Assembly: GCA_025359245.1 (NCBI GenBank) | Contig: JANYGW010000235.1 | Coordinates: 1-37,570, forward strand | Origin: Massilia sp. | GTDB lineage: Bacteria; Pseudomonadota; Gammaproteobacteria; Burkholderiales; Burkholderiaceae_D | Direction: 5' to 3' | Length of the DNA stretch: 37,570 nt | Shown: positions 1 through 7,525 of the stretch, in pieces | How the letters are laid out: each line of letters starts with the position of its first letter | How positions within the stretch are numbered: the first letter of the stretch is position 1 | Made by a program: the position numbers and the translations under genes | Notes under the pieces: model-generated | What the model was told of the DNA's origin: nothing | The model's database searches: none | Seen by the model: the letters and a program-made list of their open reading frames with translations, nothing else

Positions 1-396
1 CACGGCGCGGTCGGTCAGCGAGCCGCGCACGAAGGCGATCGCCAGTGCCAGCGCCACGCCGAAAAAGGTTTCCAGTATCGTCAGCGGCACCAGCACGGTC
101 AGCGAGGGACCGATGCGGGTGCGCAGGATCTGCGAGACCGGTTCGCTGGTGCTCCAGGCATTGCCGAAGTCGAAAGTGGCGATCTGCTTGACGAAGATCC
201 ACAGCTGCACATAGTAGGGCTGGTCGGTGCCGAGCTGGCGCCGGATGCCGGCGATTTCCTCGGCACTGGCCATCTTGCCGGCCAGGATATAGGCCGGGTC
301 GCCGCCGACCCAGTTAAACAGCAGGAACACCAGCAGCACGACGCCGGCCATGGTGGGCAGCATCTGCCACAGGCGGCGCAGGATATAGGCAAACAT
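1..396 (-). CDS. Peptide-type ABC transporter permease (DppB/OppB family), partial
   Basis: This is the N-terminal 132 residues of an inner-membrane permease whose 3' end lies beyond the left edge. It begins MFAYILRRLWQMLPTM and runs into a first membrane segment (about residues 10-28, GVVLLVFLLF). A periplasmic stretch follows with the family pattern GDPAYILAGKMASAEEI and RRQLGTDQPYYVQ, and then a second hydrophobic segment (SLTVLVPLTILETFFGVALALAIAF). This is the usual start of the DppB/OppB group that imports di- and oligopeptides together with a periplasmic binding protein. The binding protein lies 39 bases upstream on the same strand, so the two probably form one operon. The ATG at 394-396 was chosen because family members begin with a short M-x-x-Y-I-L-R-R-L segment. 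The substrate cannot be read from the sequence. Confidence 0.9.
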   Translation of the reverse strand, partial: MFAYILRRLWQMLPTMAGVVLLVFLLFNWVGGDPAYILAGKMASAEEIAGIRRQLGTDQPYYVQLWIFVKQIATFDFGNAWSTSEPVSQILRTRIGPSLTVLVPLTILETFFGVALALAIAFVRGSLTDRAV

Positions 397-435
397 GATC
401 GAAAGGTGCTTTCTATTGTGGAGGCAAACGCGCGC

Positions 436-2232
436 TTATCGGGGCGGCATGCGCGATGGATCGATGTCGATGTAGGCCCACTCCTGATGCAGGATCGGAT
501 GCTTGGCGTAGCCCAGCACCGACGGCTGCGCCAGCATGTTGCGGTAGCGCGCATACGCCACGCGCGATGCGCCGATCACTTCGATCCGGCGCGCCATCTG
601 GTGGTACAGCACGTCGCGTTCGGGGCTGGCCGGCATCATGCGGGTGGCGGCATAGAGCTTGTCGACTTGCGGGTCGGCCACGCAGCCGGCGTTGTTCTGG
701 TAGACGTTGGGACCGTAGAACAGCTGCATGAAGTTGTCGCCGTCCGGATAGTCGGCCGCCCACTGGAAATTGCGCGACTGGAGCTTGCACAGTTTTTCGG
801 CCTGCAGCAAATCGCTGAAGACCAGGCGGTCGCTTGCCATTCGAATGCCGATCGCGTTGTACGACTTGCGCCACACCTCGGCCAGCAGCACGCCGGACGC
901 CTCGTTGCGCGAGGTGTAGTGCAGCAGCAGCGGCTTGCCGTCCGGGAGCGTGCGCCAGCCATCCTTGCCCTTCTTGTAGCCATAGCGGTCGAGCAGCTTG
1001 TTGGCCAGCGCCGGATCGTACTGCAGCACGCTGCGGTAGGCCGGGTCGTGTCCGACGACGCCGGGCGGAATCGGATAGTCGATGCGCTGCGCCTGGCCGT
1101 TCCACACGATGGAGATTTCCTCGTCGACGTTGTGGGCCATCGCGATGGCGCGCCGCAGCGCGATTTTTTCCTTCGCCATGCCGCCCACCACCGGGTCCAG
1201 CATATTCCAGTAGTAATAGGTGATCTCGGGATCGATCAGGCGCGACAGCTGGACGCCCTTGGCCGCCAGCTCGGGCCGCAGCTTCCCGTTCAGCATGGCC
1301 TTGGGCGCGAGCGGCCCGTCCAGCCAGAACAGGTCGACCGCGCCGCTCTGGAACGACAGCCAGCGCGACTGGTCCTCGACCATGATGCTGATCTCGACGC
1401 GCTCGATCTGCGGCATGTGCTTGCCCTTCATCTGGGCGATGATGCGCTCGTCGTCGGGCGTGCCGTTGCCCTTGAAGTCCCACACCATGTCCGCATGCGC
1501 GCGGTTTTTCTCAAGCACGATGCGGCTGCCGCGCACCCACTGGCCCAGCGTGTAGTTGCCGCTGCCGACCGGGTTGGCCATCGCCGCGCCGTTGATGTCG
1601 CCATAAGCCTCGACCACTTCGCGCGCCACCGCCACTGTCGGCACGTGCGCCAGGATCATGCCCAGGTTGAAATCGGTCTGGGTCAGGTGGATGCGCAGCG
1701 TGTACGGGTCGACCAGTTCCAGCCCGGCCACCGGCGCATCGTAGTCGAACTTGCCGCTCTTCTTGGCGCTGGCGGCCAGCGCGTCCAGGCCGGCTACTTT
1801 GCCTTCCAGCAGCCAGCTGTGGGGCGAGGCCAGTTTCGGGTCGAACAGGCGCTTCCATGAATAGATATAGTCGGCCATGGTCAGCGCGCGCCGCTTGCCC
1901 TTGAAGGCGGGATCGGGCGTGAAGTACTGGCCCTGTTTCAGGCGGATCGTGTAGGTCTTGCCGTCGGCCGACACCTCGGGCAGCGCGGCGGCGGCGAGCG
2001 GCACCAGCTTGACCGGACGCGCCAGATAGTCATAGGTGTACAGCGTCTCGAAGATGGCCTGGCAGACGTGGTTGCTGTACAGGTCGCGCTCGACGGCCGG
2101 GTCGAAGCCGGTCTCGGCGGCGGGGAAAATGTAGCGCAGCGTCTTTACCGGCGCGGCGGCCTGGGCGGCGCCGAACGCCAGCAGGGCGGTCAGCAAGAGG
2201 ACGGCCACTGGCTTGCACCCGAATATAGTCAT
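436..2232 (-). CDS. ABC transporter periplasmic substrate-binding protein, family 5 (peptide type)
   Basis: A 598-residue protein with a Sec signal peptide (about residues 1-25, hydrophobic core VAVLLLTALLAFGAA, likely cut after AQA). The mature part reads as an SBP family 5 protein: KTLRYIFPAAETGFDPA near the N-terminus, then YTIRLKQGQYFTPDPAFKGKR, LTMADYIYSWKRLFDP and NPVGSGNYTLGQWVRGSRI. These are the standard segments of DppA/OppA-type proteins that capture peptides or related solutes in the periplasm. At about 600 residues it is longer than DppA (about 535), as in a subgroup of this family. The ATG at 2230-2232 is preceded by AGGGAT as a ribosome site. The permease gene follows closely. 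Substrate unknown; peptide is the family default. Confidence 0.9.
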   Translation of the reverse strand: MTIFGCKPVAVLLLTALLAFGAAQAAAPVKTLRYIFPAAETGFDPAVERDLYSNHVCQAIFETLYTYDYLARPVKLVPLAAAALPEVSADGKTYTIRLKQGQYFTPDPAFKGKRRALTMADYIYSWKRLFDPKLASPHSWLLEGKVAGLDALAASAKKSGKFDYDAPVAGLELVDPYTLRIHLTQTDFNLGMILAHVPTVAVAREVVEAYGDINGAAMANPVGSGNYTLGQWVRGSRIVLEKNRAHADMVWDFKGNGTPDDERIIAQMKGKHMPQIERVEISIMVEDQSRWLSFQSGAVDLFWLDGPLAPKAMLNGKLRPELAAKGVQLSRLIDPEITYYYWNMLDPVVGGMAKEKIALRRAIAMAHNVDEEISIVWNGQAQRIDYPIPPGVVGHDPAYRSVLQYDPALANKLLDRYGYKKGKDGWRTLPDGKPLLLHYTSRNEASGVLLAEVWRKSYNAIGIRMASDRLVFSDLLQAEKLCKLQSRNFQWAADYPDGDNFMQLFYGPNVYQNNAGCVADPQVDKLYAATRMMPASPERDVLYHQMARRIEVIGASRVAYARYRNMLAQPSVLGYAKHPILHQEWAYIDIDPSRMPPR

Positions 2233-2468
2233 GCCTGCAATCCCTGCGCAAAAATGTGGCCTAACGATAACGCATTTTGCTGCTTCAATGTTGCCCGCGC
2301 GTGGCCCATGTGCGGCCGTATTTATTCAGTGCGCATGCAGTCCCATAAAGACCTGGCTTTCGACGTCAATTTCAATTGCTATTTGAGCATTATTGGGATT
2401 ACACTTGCCGCTCGCCCCCGCGCACAAGGCGGAGGCCTACCAAACCCATTACCTGTGGAGAACTTACA
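2233..2468. other. Divergent intergenic region between the binding protein and a small lipoprotein
   Basis: This 236-base gap must hold the promoters for the binding-protein operon (minus) and the lipoprotein gene (plus). It is richer in A and T than the flanking genes. No pair of near-consensus -35/-10 boxes stands out on either strand. The best plus-strand candidate, TTGCTA then TTACAC 17 bases later, just before 2410, is weak. Confidence 0.5.
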
Positions 2469-2696
2469 ATGAAAAAACTACTGTTGTGCATGTCGGCTCT
2501 GGCCGCCCTGGGTGGCTGCGCCACCACCGCCGACAATGCCACCACCGTGGCCGCCGTCACTGACACCGAATATCCGACAGGTTCCAACATTCCGCGCAAG
2601 AAGGGCAGCGCCAATACCGCCACCATGTCGGTCCAGGACGCCGAAGAAATGCGCCGCAGCGCCGAAGCCCAGCGCACCAACAAGAACGGGATTTAA
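2469..2696 (+). CDS. Small predicted lipoprotein, function unknown
   Basis: A 75-residue protein that begins MKKLLLCMSALAALGGCATT. This is a lipoprotein signal peptide with the lipobox LGGC and the lipid-modified cysteine at residue 17. Ala at +2 gives no Asp retention signal, so outer-membrane placement is likely. The rest is small, polar and low in complexity: a Thr/Ala-rich stretch, then PTGSNIPRKKG, and a charged C-terminus (DAEEMRRSAEAQRTNK). Short lipoproteins with TGSNIPRK are common in betaproteobacteria, but I know of no assigned role. The ATG at 2469 follows GTGGAG, while the longer in-frame reading from 2376 lacks a signal peptide and is rejected. A double hairpin terminator follows the stop codon. 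Confidence 0.85.
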   Translation: MKKLLLCMSALAALGGCATTADNATTVAAVTDTEYPTGSNIPRKKGSANTATMSVQDAEEMRRSAEAQRTNKNGI

Positions 2697-2708
2697 GGAG
2701 CGGCGTCG

Positions 2709-2730
2709 CCTGGCAGCCGGGTCTGCCAGG
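2709..2730 (+). repeat. Hairpin with the same stem as the following terminator
   Basis: CCTGGCAG (2709-2716) pairs with CTGCCAGG (2723-2730). There is no T-run. The same two arms recur in the terminator 37-44 bases further on, so the arms of the two hairpins can also pair with each other. Confidence 0.7.
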
Positions 2731-2746
2731 TCGCGCTTCAGAATGG

Positions 2747-2784
2747 AAAAAGCCTGGCAGACTTGCGTCTGCCAGGCTTTTTTT
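2747..2784. terminator. Strong bidirectional intrinsic terminator
   Basis: AAAAAGCCTGGCAGAC (2747-2762), a TTGC loop, then GTCTGCCAGGC and a run of seven T. The stem has 11 G/C-rich pairs plus A-T pairs. It ends the lipoprotein transcript on the plus strand. The A-run at 2747-2751 gives a T-run on the minus strand, so it can also stop transcripts leaving TBDR-A. Confidence 0.92.
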
Positions 2785-2858
2785 ATACCAGTGATGTTCG
2801 GCGCGACCCGGTCAAACTGCGACCGGGAAGCGCCTGTCGTGCTTGCTGCCTTTGCCGA

Positions 2859-5684
2859 TTACAGGAACTTGTAAGTCGCGCGCAGGTAGTAAGTACGGCC
2901 CAGCGGGTTGGTGAACGACGCGTCGTAACCAGTCTGGAAGTTGACGCTGGTACGCGACGACGGTGGGTCCTGATCCAGCAGGTTCTTGACGCCCAGGCCG
3001 ATGGTCAGGCCCTTCATCGGCTTCCAACCCAGCGTGGCATCAAACGTCTGATACGCTTTGACCGTACGGTCCAGCGGGTAGGTCGGACCGACTGCCAGCG
3101 GATCGGTGAAATCCTGATAGCCGTTGGTGAAGTTGTGGGTTACCGATGCATCCCATGCGTTCAGTTTCCAGCTCACCGTCAAAGCGTGGCGATAGCGTGG
3201 CGCAGGACCGAAATCCTTGTAGGTGCCATTGTCGCTCACTTCTGGCGAACCTTCGTACTGGTAGCCGTGCTGCGTGTAGTAGGTCGAATCGTAGTTGACA
3301 CCAAAGGCGCCAACGCTGGTTTTCTGACGCAGGTTCAGGTTCAAGTCGAAACCAGCGGCGAAGAATTTGCCGGTGTTGACTTTAGGCAGCGATACGAACG
3401 CCAGCGGGAAATCCTTGTTGGTGCTGCCCTGGATCGGGTTCAGCATGTTCGGATCCGTTTGCGGGTTGTAACGCCAGAACTGGTTCACGTTGGCAACTGG
3501 ATCGCCGAAGACGGTGTTCTCGGACATCGAGTTGATCGCCTGGTTGATCTCGATGTTCCAGTAATCGAGCGAGCCGCTCAGGAACGGGAATGGCTGGAAG
3601 GCCATGCCGATCGTGTACTGCTTCGATTTTTCCGGCTTCAGGTCCGGATTGCCGCTGTTCTGGGTGGTCAGCTGCACGTTGCACTCGTCTTGCAGAGCGC
3701 CGACGACGTTGACGCTGGTTACTGGCACGCCATTCGGGCAACGCACTGGATCGCTGAAGTTCGACGAGGTGTTGTTCAGGGACTTAGGCGACAGATTGTC
3801 GACCAGGGTCGGTGCACGGAAACCACGCGCGACCGAGCTACGCAGCAACAAGGTGCTGGTAGGGCGCCACGTCAGACCCAGTTTCGGGCTGATGTTGTCG
3901 AACGAGGTGCCGAAACCGTTCTTGTATTTGTCGTAACGGGCAGCGGCGGTCAGCTCGACATCCTTGACGATAGGCACGATTGCTTCGGTGAATAAGCCGA
4001 ACACCTTGCGGTCGCCGGTAACGCCAGGAATTTCACCTGCGCCGCCAACTTCGTCGCCCGTCGCCAGCACTGGCGAGGACACCTGATCCAGCGATTCCTG
4101 GCGATACGAGGTACCGACCGAGAAGCCCACAGCGCCGGCAGGCAACTGGAACAGCTCTTTCGAGACGCGGAAGTCGAACTCTTTCGAGATCGAGGTACCG
4201 CCGTTTTCGAAGCCGGTGATCTGTGCGCCCAGCAATGCTGCCAGGCTGGTTGCATCTTGCGAACCGAACACGTTGATCGCGCCCGAGTTGACCAGCGGGG
4301 TCAGCTTGGCGTACGAGAACTTGCCTGGACCGAAGCTGATGTTGACTTCGTTCTTGCCATACGTGAAGGCAGTGTCGTATTCCCAACCAGCAACGACGCC
4401 CTTGGCGCCGAACACGAGGCGAATGTTCTTCGCTTCGGTCAGGTCGGTACGGCCGCCACCGGCAACGGTACGCCAGGTGCCGCTCAGCGGACCGGTCGGG
4501 GTGACATCCATGTCGGCTGCGAGGGTGGTCGCGGTCGGACGAATGGTGCCGTCTGGATTGACGTAGCCAGCTGGCAGGGACATGCCCTTAGGCAGCGTGA
4601 TTTTGGTCGGGTAGAAACGGCCACCGACTGGATAGACCATCGGCTTGGTGTAAGGCGACGGCGAGTAGGCCGACACCAGGTTGTCCTTGGTGTAAGCGGC
4701 TTCGGCGAACAACTGGTGATCGTCGTTAACCTGGAATACACCGCGTGCGACGACGTTGTCGTGCTTGGCTTCTGGAACCAGATCGATGTACTTGACATAG
4801 TCGGTACCGCAAGACTTGGCGTCGCGGATGACCAGCGCGAATTCAGGGTTGTTGCAACCGTTGTAACGGTATGGGTTGACGCCGACGTAGGAGTTGCCCT
4901 TGGTGTCATTGAAATTCAAGTTAGGCACGCCGTTACGTGGCGATGCCTTGTTGATACCCAGGTCAGGACGGTTGGCGGTGTTGGCGAAATCGCGGTCACG
5001 CGCGTGCAGCACGTCATCGACTTCGTGGTTGACGCTGACCAGCACGTTGAAACGGTCGGTTGCCAGGTTGCCGTAGCCGCCGGTAACGTTAAAGCTCTTC
5101 TCTTCGCCGCCGCCCGCTTGGACGTGGGTCTTGAAGATGGTCGCTTCCAGGCCTTTGTAGTCTTTTTTCAGGATGAAGTTGATCACGCCTGCGACTGCAT
5201 CGGCGCCGTACACGGCGGACGCGCCGTCGCGCAGCACTTCAACGCGTTCGATGGCCGACAGCGGAATCGAATTCAAGTCGACTGGGCTATTGCCGACGGC
5301 GAAGTTGGCAACCCGGCGGCCGTTCAGCAGCACCAGGGTGTACTTCGAACCGAGGGCGCGCAGGTTGGCGCTCGATGCCACGCCGGTCGCGCCGACGTTG
5401 TTGGCGACGACACCACCACCGAAGTTACCTGGGATCAAGTTCACCAGATCTTGGGCGGTCGTTGCACCACTGCGTTCGATATCTTCACGCTTGATGATGG
5501 TGACAGGGAGAACGGTCTCGCTAGCCAGGCGTTTGATCGACGAACCGGTGATCTCAACGCGTTGGACGGGAGGTTCGGCGGCGGTCTGGGCGAATGCCGA
5601 GACGGCGACCATGCCGAGGCCTACAGCGACGCTGGTCGAGAAAATCTGGCGCAGCGAACGCGATAAAACGGTTTCTGTCATCAT
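2859..5684 (-). CDS. TonB-dependent outer-membrane receptor (TBDR-A)
   Basis: A 941-residue outer-membrane receptor with a signal peptide (residues 1-32, ending AFA before QTAAE). A TonB-box-like segment VQRVEITGSS follows at about residues 40-49. The plug domain spans about residues 55-180 and contains YTLVLLNGRRVANF, DLNSIPLSAIERVEVLRDGA and VYGADAVAGVINFILKK. The rest is the 22-strand barrel, ending RTYYLRATYKFL. Such receptors import large or scarce ligands using TonB-ExbBD energy; the ligand is not readable here. The ATG at 5684 has AAGGAT 8 bases upstream. It is closest to TBDR-C: their signal peptides (MMTETVLSRSLRQIF against MMIETVLARSLRMMF), plugs and a cysteine-bounded loop (CPNGVPV...DECN) match. 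Codon use includes many CGT, GGT and CCA codons, unlike the neighbouring aroG. No transporter or regulator lies beside it. Confidence 0.95.
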   Translation of the reverse strand: MMTETVLSRSLRQIFSTSVAVGLGMVAVSAFAQTAAEPPVQRVEITGSSIKRLASETVLPVTIIKREDIERSGATTAQDLVNLIPGNFGGGVVANNVGATGVASSANLRALGSKYTLVLLNGRRVANFAVGNSPVDLNSIPLSAIERVEVLRDGASAVYGADAVAGVINFILKKDYKGLEATIFKTHVQAGGGEEKSFNVTGGYGNLATDRFNVLVSVNHEVDDVLHARDRDFANTANRPDLGINKASPRNGVPNLNFNDTKGNSYVGVNPYRYNGCNNPEFALVIRDAKSCGTDYVKYIDLVPEAKHDNVVARGVFQVNDDHQLFAEAAYTKDNLVSAYSPSPYTKPMVYPVGGRFYPTKITLPKGMSLPAGYVNPDGTIRPTATTLAADMDVTPTGPLSGTWRTVAGGGRTDLTEAKNIRLVFGAKGVVAGWEYDTAFTYGKNEVNISFGPGKFSYAKLTPLVNSGAINVFGSQDATSLAALLGAQITGFENGGTSISKEFDFRVSKELFQLPAGAVGFSVGTSYRQESLDQVSSPVLATGDEVGGAGEIPGVTGDRKVFGLFTEAIVPIVKDVELTAAARYDKYKNGFGTSFDNISPKLGLTWRPTSTLLLRSSVARGFRAPTLVDNLSPKSLNNTSSNFSDPVRCPNGVPVTSVNVVGALQDECNVQLTTQNSGNPDLKPEKSKQYTIGMAFQPFPFLSGSLDYWNIEINQAINSMSENTVFGDPVANVNQFWRYNPQTDPNMLNPIQGSTNKDFPLAFVSLPKVNTGKFFAAGFDLNLNLRQKTSVGAFGVNYDSTYYTQHGYQYEGSPEVSDNGTYKDFGPAPRYRHALTVSWKLNAWDASVTHNFTNGYQDFTDPLAVGPTYPLDRTVKAYQTFDATLGWKPMKGLTIGLGVKNLLDQDPPSSRTSVNFQTGYDASFTNPLGRTYYLRATYKFL

Positions 5685-5720
5685 TTGTTAAATCCTTGAT
5701 ATTATAGATTTTAAATTAAG

Positions 5721-5739
5721 CATCATCTTGTGGATGATG
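5721..5739 (-). promoter_or_regulatory. Leader hairpin upstream of TBDR-A
   Basis: On the coding strand CATCATC-CACAA-GATGATG forms a 7-bp stem with a 5-base loop, ending 36 bases before the ATG. A shorter form with loop CACGA sits at exactly the same distance before TBDR-C. The role is unknown; it may be an RNA hairpin in the 5' untranslated region or an operator. Confidence 0.55.
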
Positions 5740-6233
5740 TGTAAAAAGTACCTGCAAATTGCTGCTTGCCCTTCACACCCTGGATAGCGCAGGCGGGACG
5801 GACAGACACTTGTTACAGCCAACTGCCTCCTGCAAATTCTTGCCTTCAGCTGACCTGCTCCATTGCGCGTTGAAGCGACTAGTTGAGTGGACTTATTTCA
5901 TAAATGAAGTATTTACCAACCCAAGCACGACATGGAAACATGCCGTGCGAAGCAGTGTCAACGATATCAATACAAATATGCGGATAAACAACATGCAGGG
6001 AGGAGAAATCCTATTCCTTCTGTACATTTGTTTATTTTGTGCCTCGGAAGCGCTCTGCGCAAGCAACTGTGCAGAAACCGGCGCATTCAGACAATGCGAA
6101 CAACTACGGTTTTAGCACACGATCAGCGATGATATGGCGGAGTTGAGGGGCGTCGCAGGCGGCTGCGGACCAGTCCGGCTGCTGCCGGGCGGCGCGGAGC
6201 GGACGGCCGCTGGCCGCCCGAAAGTGTTGTTTT
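5740..6233. other. AT-rich intergenic region upstream of TBDR-A and downstream of aroG
   Basis: No convincing gene was found. The only open frame of size on the plus strand (5759-6115) has no ribosome site, has unbiased codon use and has no recognisable protein features. The stretch 5740-6130 is AT-rich compared with the genes. It holds a hairpin at 5925-5948, which on the minus strand is GCACGGCATG-TTTC-CATGTCGTGC (10 pairs, one G-U). It also holds a small dyad, TTCAT-AA-ATGAA, at 5897-5908. From about 6130 the sequence becomes GC-rich again, with a hairpin at 6201-6219 (GGACGGCC-GCT-GGCCGCCC) just after the aroG stop that has no T-run in the aroG direction. The TBDR-A promoter must lie here but no clear boxes stand out. 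TATAAT at 5701-5706 is too close to the start to serve. Confidence 0.6.
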
Positions 6234-7295
6234 TCAGCCCTCCTGGCGCAGCCGGCGCTGGCGCACCGCGGCGGCCAGGCCGTCCAGCACGCGCACGCTG
6301 CTGTCCCAGTCGATGCAGCCGTCGGTCACCGATTGCCCATACGTCAATTCTTTACCCGGCACCAAGTCCTGGCGGCCGCCGACCAGGTGCGATTCGATCA
6401 TCACGCCGACGATGCGTCCGTCGCCGCCGGCGACCTGGGCCGCAATGTCGGCGCACACCGGAATCTGGTTTTCCGGCTTCTTCGAACTGTTCGCGTGCGA
6501 GGCGTCGATCATCAGGCGCGCGGCCAGGCCCTGGGCGGCGATCTGCTGGCAGGCCTGCTCGACGCTGGCGGCATCGTAATTCGGGGTCTTGCCGCCGCGC
6601 AGGATGATGTGGCAATCCTCGTTGCCGTTGGTCGACACAATGGCCGAGTGGCCGCCCTTGGTGACCGACAGGAAGTGGTGCGGCTGGGAGGCGGCCTTGA
6701 TGGCCTCGACCGCGATCTTGATGTTGCCGTCCGTGCCGTTCTTGAAGCCGACCGGGCACGACAGGCCGGACGCGAGTTCGCGGTGCACCTGCGACTCGGT
6801 GGTGCGGGCGCCGATCGCGCCCCAGCTGATCAGGTCGGCAATGTACTGGGGGCTGATTACGTCGAGGAACTCGGTGCCGGCCGGCAATCCCAGCTCGTTG
6901 ATGTCGCGCAACAGTTCGCGCGCCATGCGCAAGCCGTCGTTGATACGGAAGCTGTTGTCCATGTAGGGATCGTTGATCAAGCCCTTCCAGCCGACCGTGG
7001 TGCGCGGCTTTTCGAAATACACGCGCATGACGATTTCGAGCTCGCCGGCAAAGCGCTGGCGCTGTTCGGCCAGGCGGCGCGCGTATTCCATGGCCGCCTT
7101 GGTGTCGTGGATCGAGCACGGCCCGATCACCACCATCAGGCGGTCGTCCTGGCCATGCAGGATGCGGTGCAGCGCGATGCGGCCGTTGGCGGCGGTCTGC
7201 TCGGCCGCTTCGCCGCACGCGAACTCGCGTATCAGGTGCGAGGGCGGCGTCAGTTCCTTCATTTCGCGGATGCGTAGGTCGTCGGTGCGTGGCAT
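6234..7295 (-). CDS. aroG: 3-deoxy-7-phosphoheptulonate (DAHP) synthase, AroG type
   Basis: A 353-residue class I DAHP synthase. It joins phosphoenolpyruvate and erythrose 4-phosphate to start the shikimate pathway. The sequence follows E. coli AroG closely throughout: DDLRIREMKEL at the N-terminus, MVVIGPCSIHD, MRVYFEKPRTTVGWKGLIND, GAIGARTTESQVHRELASG, PVGFKNGTDG, CHIILRGGK, DASHANSSK and GVMIESHLV. The metal- and substrate-binding Cys (PCS), His (ESH) and Asp residues are present. The start was set at 7295 because CGGAGA lies just upstream and AroG proteins begin here. The longer frame to 7331 runs back into a terminator. The N-terminal segment that carries aromatic feedback control in the family is present, but which amino acid inhibits it cannot be told. 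Expression is probably set by the attenuator at 7330-7471. Confidence 0.96.
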   Translation of the reverse strand: MPRTDDLRIREMKELTPPSHLIREFACGEAAEQTAANGRIALHRILHGQDDRLMVVIGPCSIHDTKAAMEYARRLAEQRQRFAGELEIVMRVYFEKPRTTVGWKGLINDPYMDNSFRINDGLRMARELLRDINELGLPAGTEFLDVISPQYIADLISWGAIGARTTESQVHRELASGLSCPVGFKNGTDGNIKIAVEAIKAASQPHHFLSVTKGGHSAIVSTNGNEDCHIILRGGKTPNYDAASVEQACQQIAAQGLAARLMIDASHANSSKKPENQIPVCADIAAQVAGGDGRIVGVMIESHLVGGRQDLVPGKELTYGQSVTDGCIDWDSSVRVLDGLAAAVRQRRLRQEG

Positions 7296-7329
7296 AAGTA
7301 TCTCCGTCTGGATAAGTGAAAGTCGGGCC

Positions 7330-7360
7330 AAAAAAAAACCGCCATCGCTGGCGGTTTTTT
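7330..7360 (-). terminator. Intrinsic terminator in the aroG leader (attenuator)
   Basis: On the minus strand AAAAAACCGCC (7360-7350), loop AGCGAT, then GGCGG and a run of nine T (7343-7330). It ends 35 bases before the aroG ATG and lies downstream of the aroG promoter and leader peptide, so full transcription of aroG has to pass it. The leader sequence GGCGGT at 7415-7410 is identical to the 3' arm and can pair with ACCGCC of the 5' arm instead, giving an antiterminator. T at 7355-7360 also allows stopping on the plus strand, but no plus-strand gene ends here. Confidence 0.88.
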
Positions 7361-7402
7361 AGGATTCTTGCTGGATCTCGTTGTTGCTACGTGAACCTGC
7401 CG

Positions 7403-7471
7403 CTACTCCACCGCCTCGGGGTTGGAATGGCTAAAGTAAAACTCGCAGGTAAACAGGTGGTGCAAGCGCAT
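7403..7471 (-). CDS. Predicted aroG leader peptide, 22 residues, with Phe-Tyr-Phe codons
   Basis: The reading is MRLHHLFTCEF followed by YFSHSNPEAVE and TAG. Codons 11-13 are TTT TAC TTT (Phe-Tyr-Phe), and codon 7 is another TTT. DAHP synthase feeds Phe and Tyr synthesis, so these are the expected control codons for attenuation. The start lies about 18 bases after the predicted transcription start, with a weak GGAT as ribosome site. Codons 19-21 (GAG GCG GTG) contain GGCGGT, the copy of the terminator arm. A ribosome at the stop codon would cover it and let the terminator form, while a ribosome stalled at Phe-Tyr-Phe would leave it free. CCACC in codons 4-6 can pair with GGTGG at 7412-7408 as the protecting arm. 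No homology search was possible. Confidence 0.72.
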   Translation of the reverse strand: MRLHHLFTCEFYFSHSNPEAVE

Positions 7472-7495
7472 CGTCAGATCCAATAGTCTGCAACG

Positions 7496-7525
7496 ACTAT
7501 AACAACATTCTCTGCGCATTGGCAA
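7496..7525 (-). promoter_or_regulatory. Promoter of the aroG leader
   Basis: TTGCCA (7525-7520) and TATAGT (7501-7496) are 18 bases apart, each one mismatch from the sigma-70 consensus. TG one base before the -10 box makes it an extended -10. Transcription would start near 7489, about 18 bases before the leader peptide and 195 before aroG. Confidence 0.75.

Noticed and set aside
5701..5706. Perfect TATAAT on the TBDR-A coding strand
   Set aside because: Transcription would start about 10 bases before the ATG, removing the ribosome site. No -35 box fits.
5759..6115. A 118-codon plus-strand frame in the AT-rich region before TBDR-A
   Set aside because: No ribosome site, no GC-rich third positions, no recognisable features. 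It overlaps the region expected to hold the TBDR-A promoter.
7331..7403. Reading the terminator at 7330-7360 as the end of an upstream gene rather than an attenuator
   Set aside because: No coding gene on the minus strand precedes it within reach except the 22-codon leader, and the promoter lies upstream of both.
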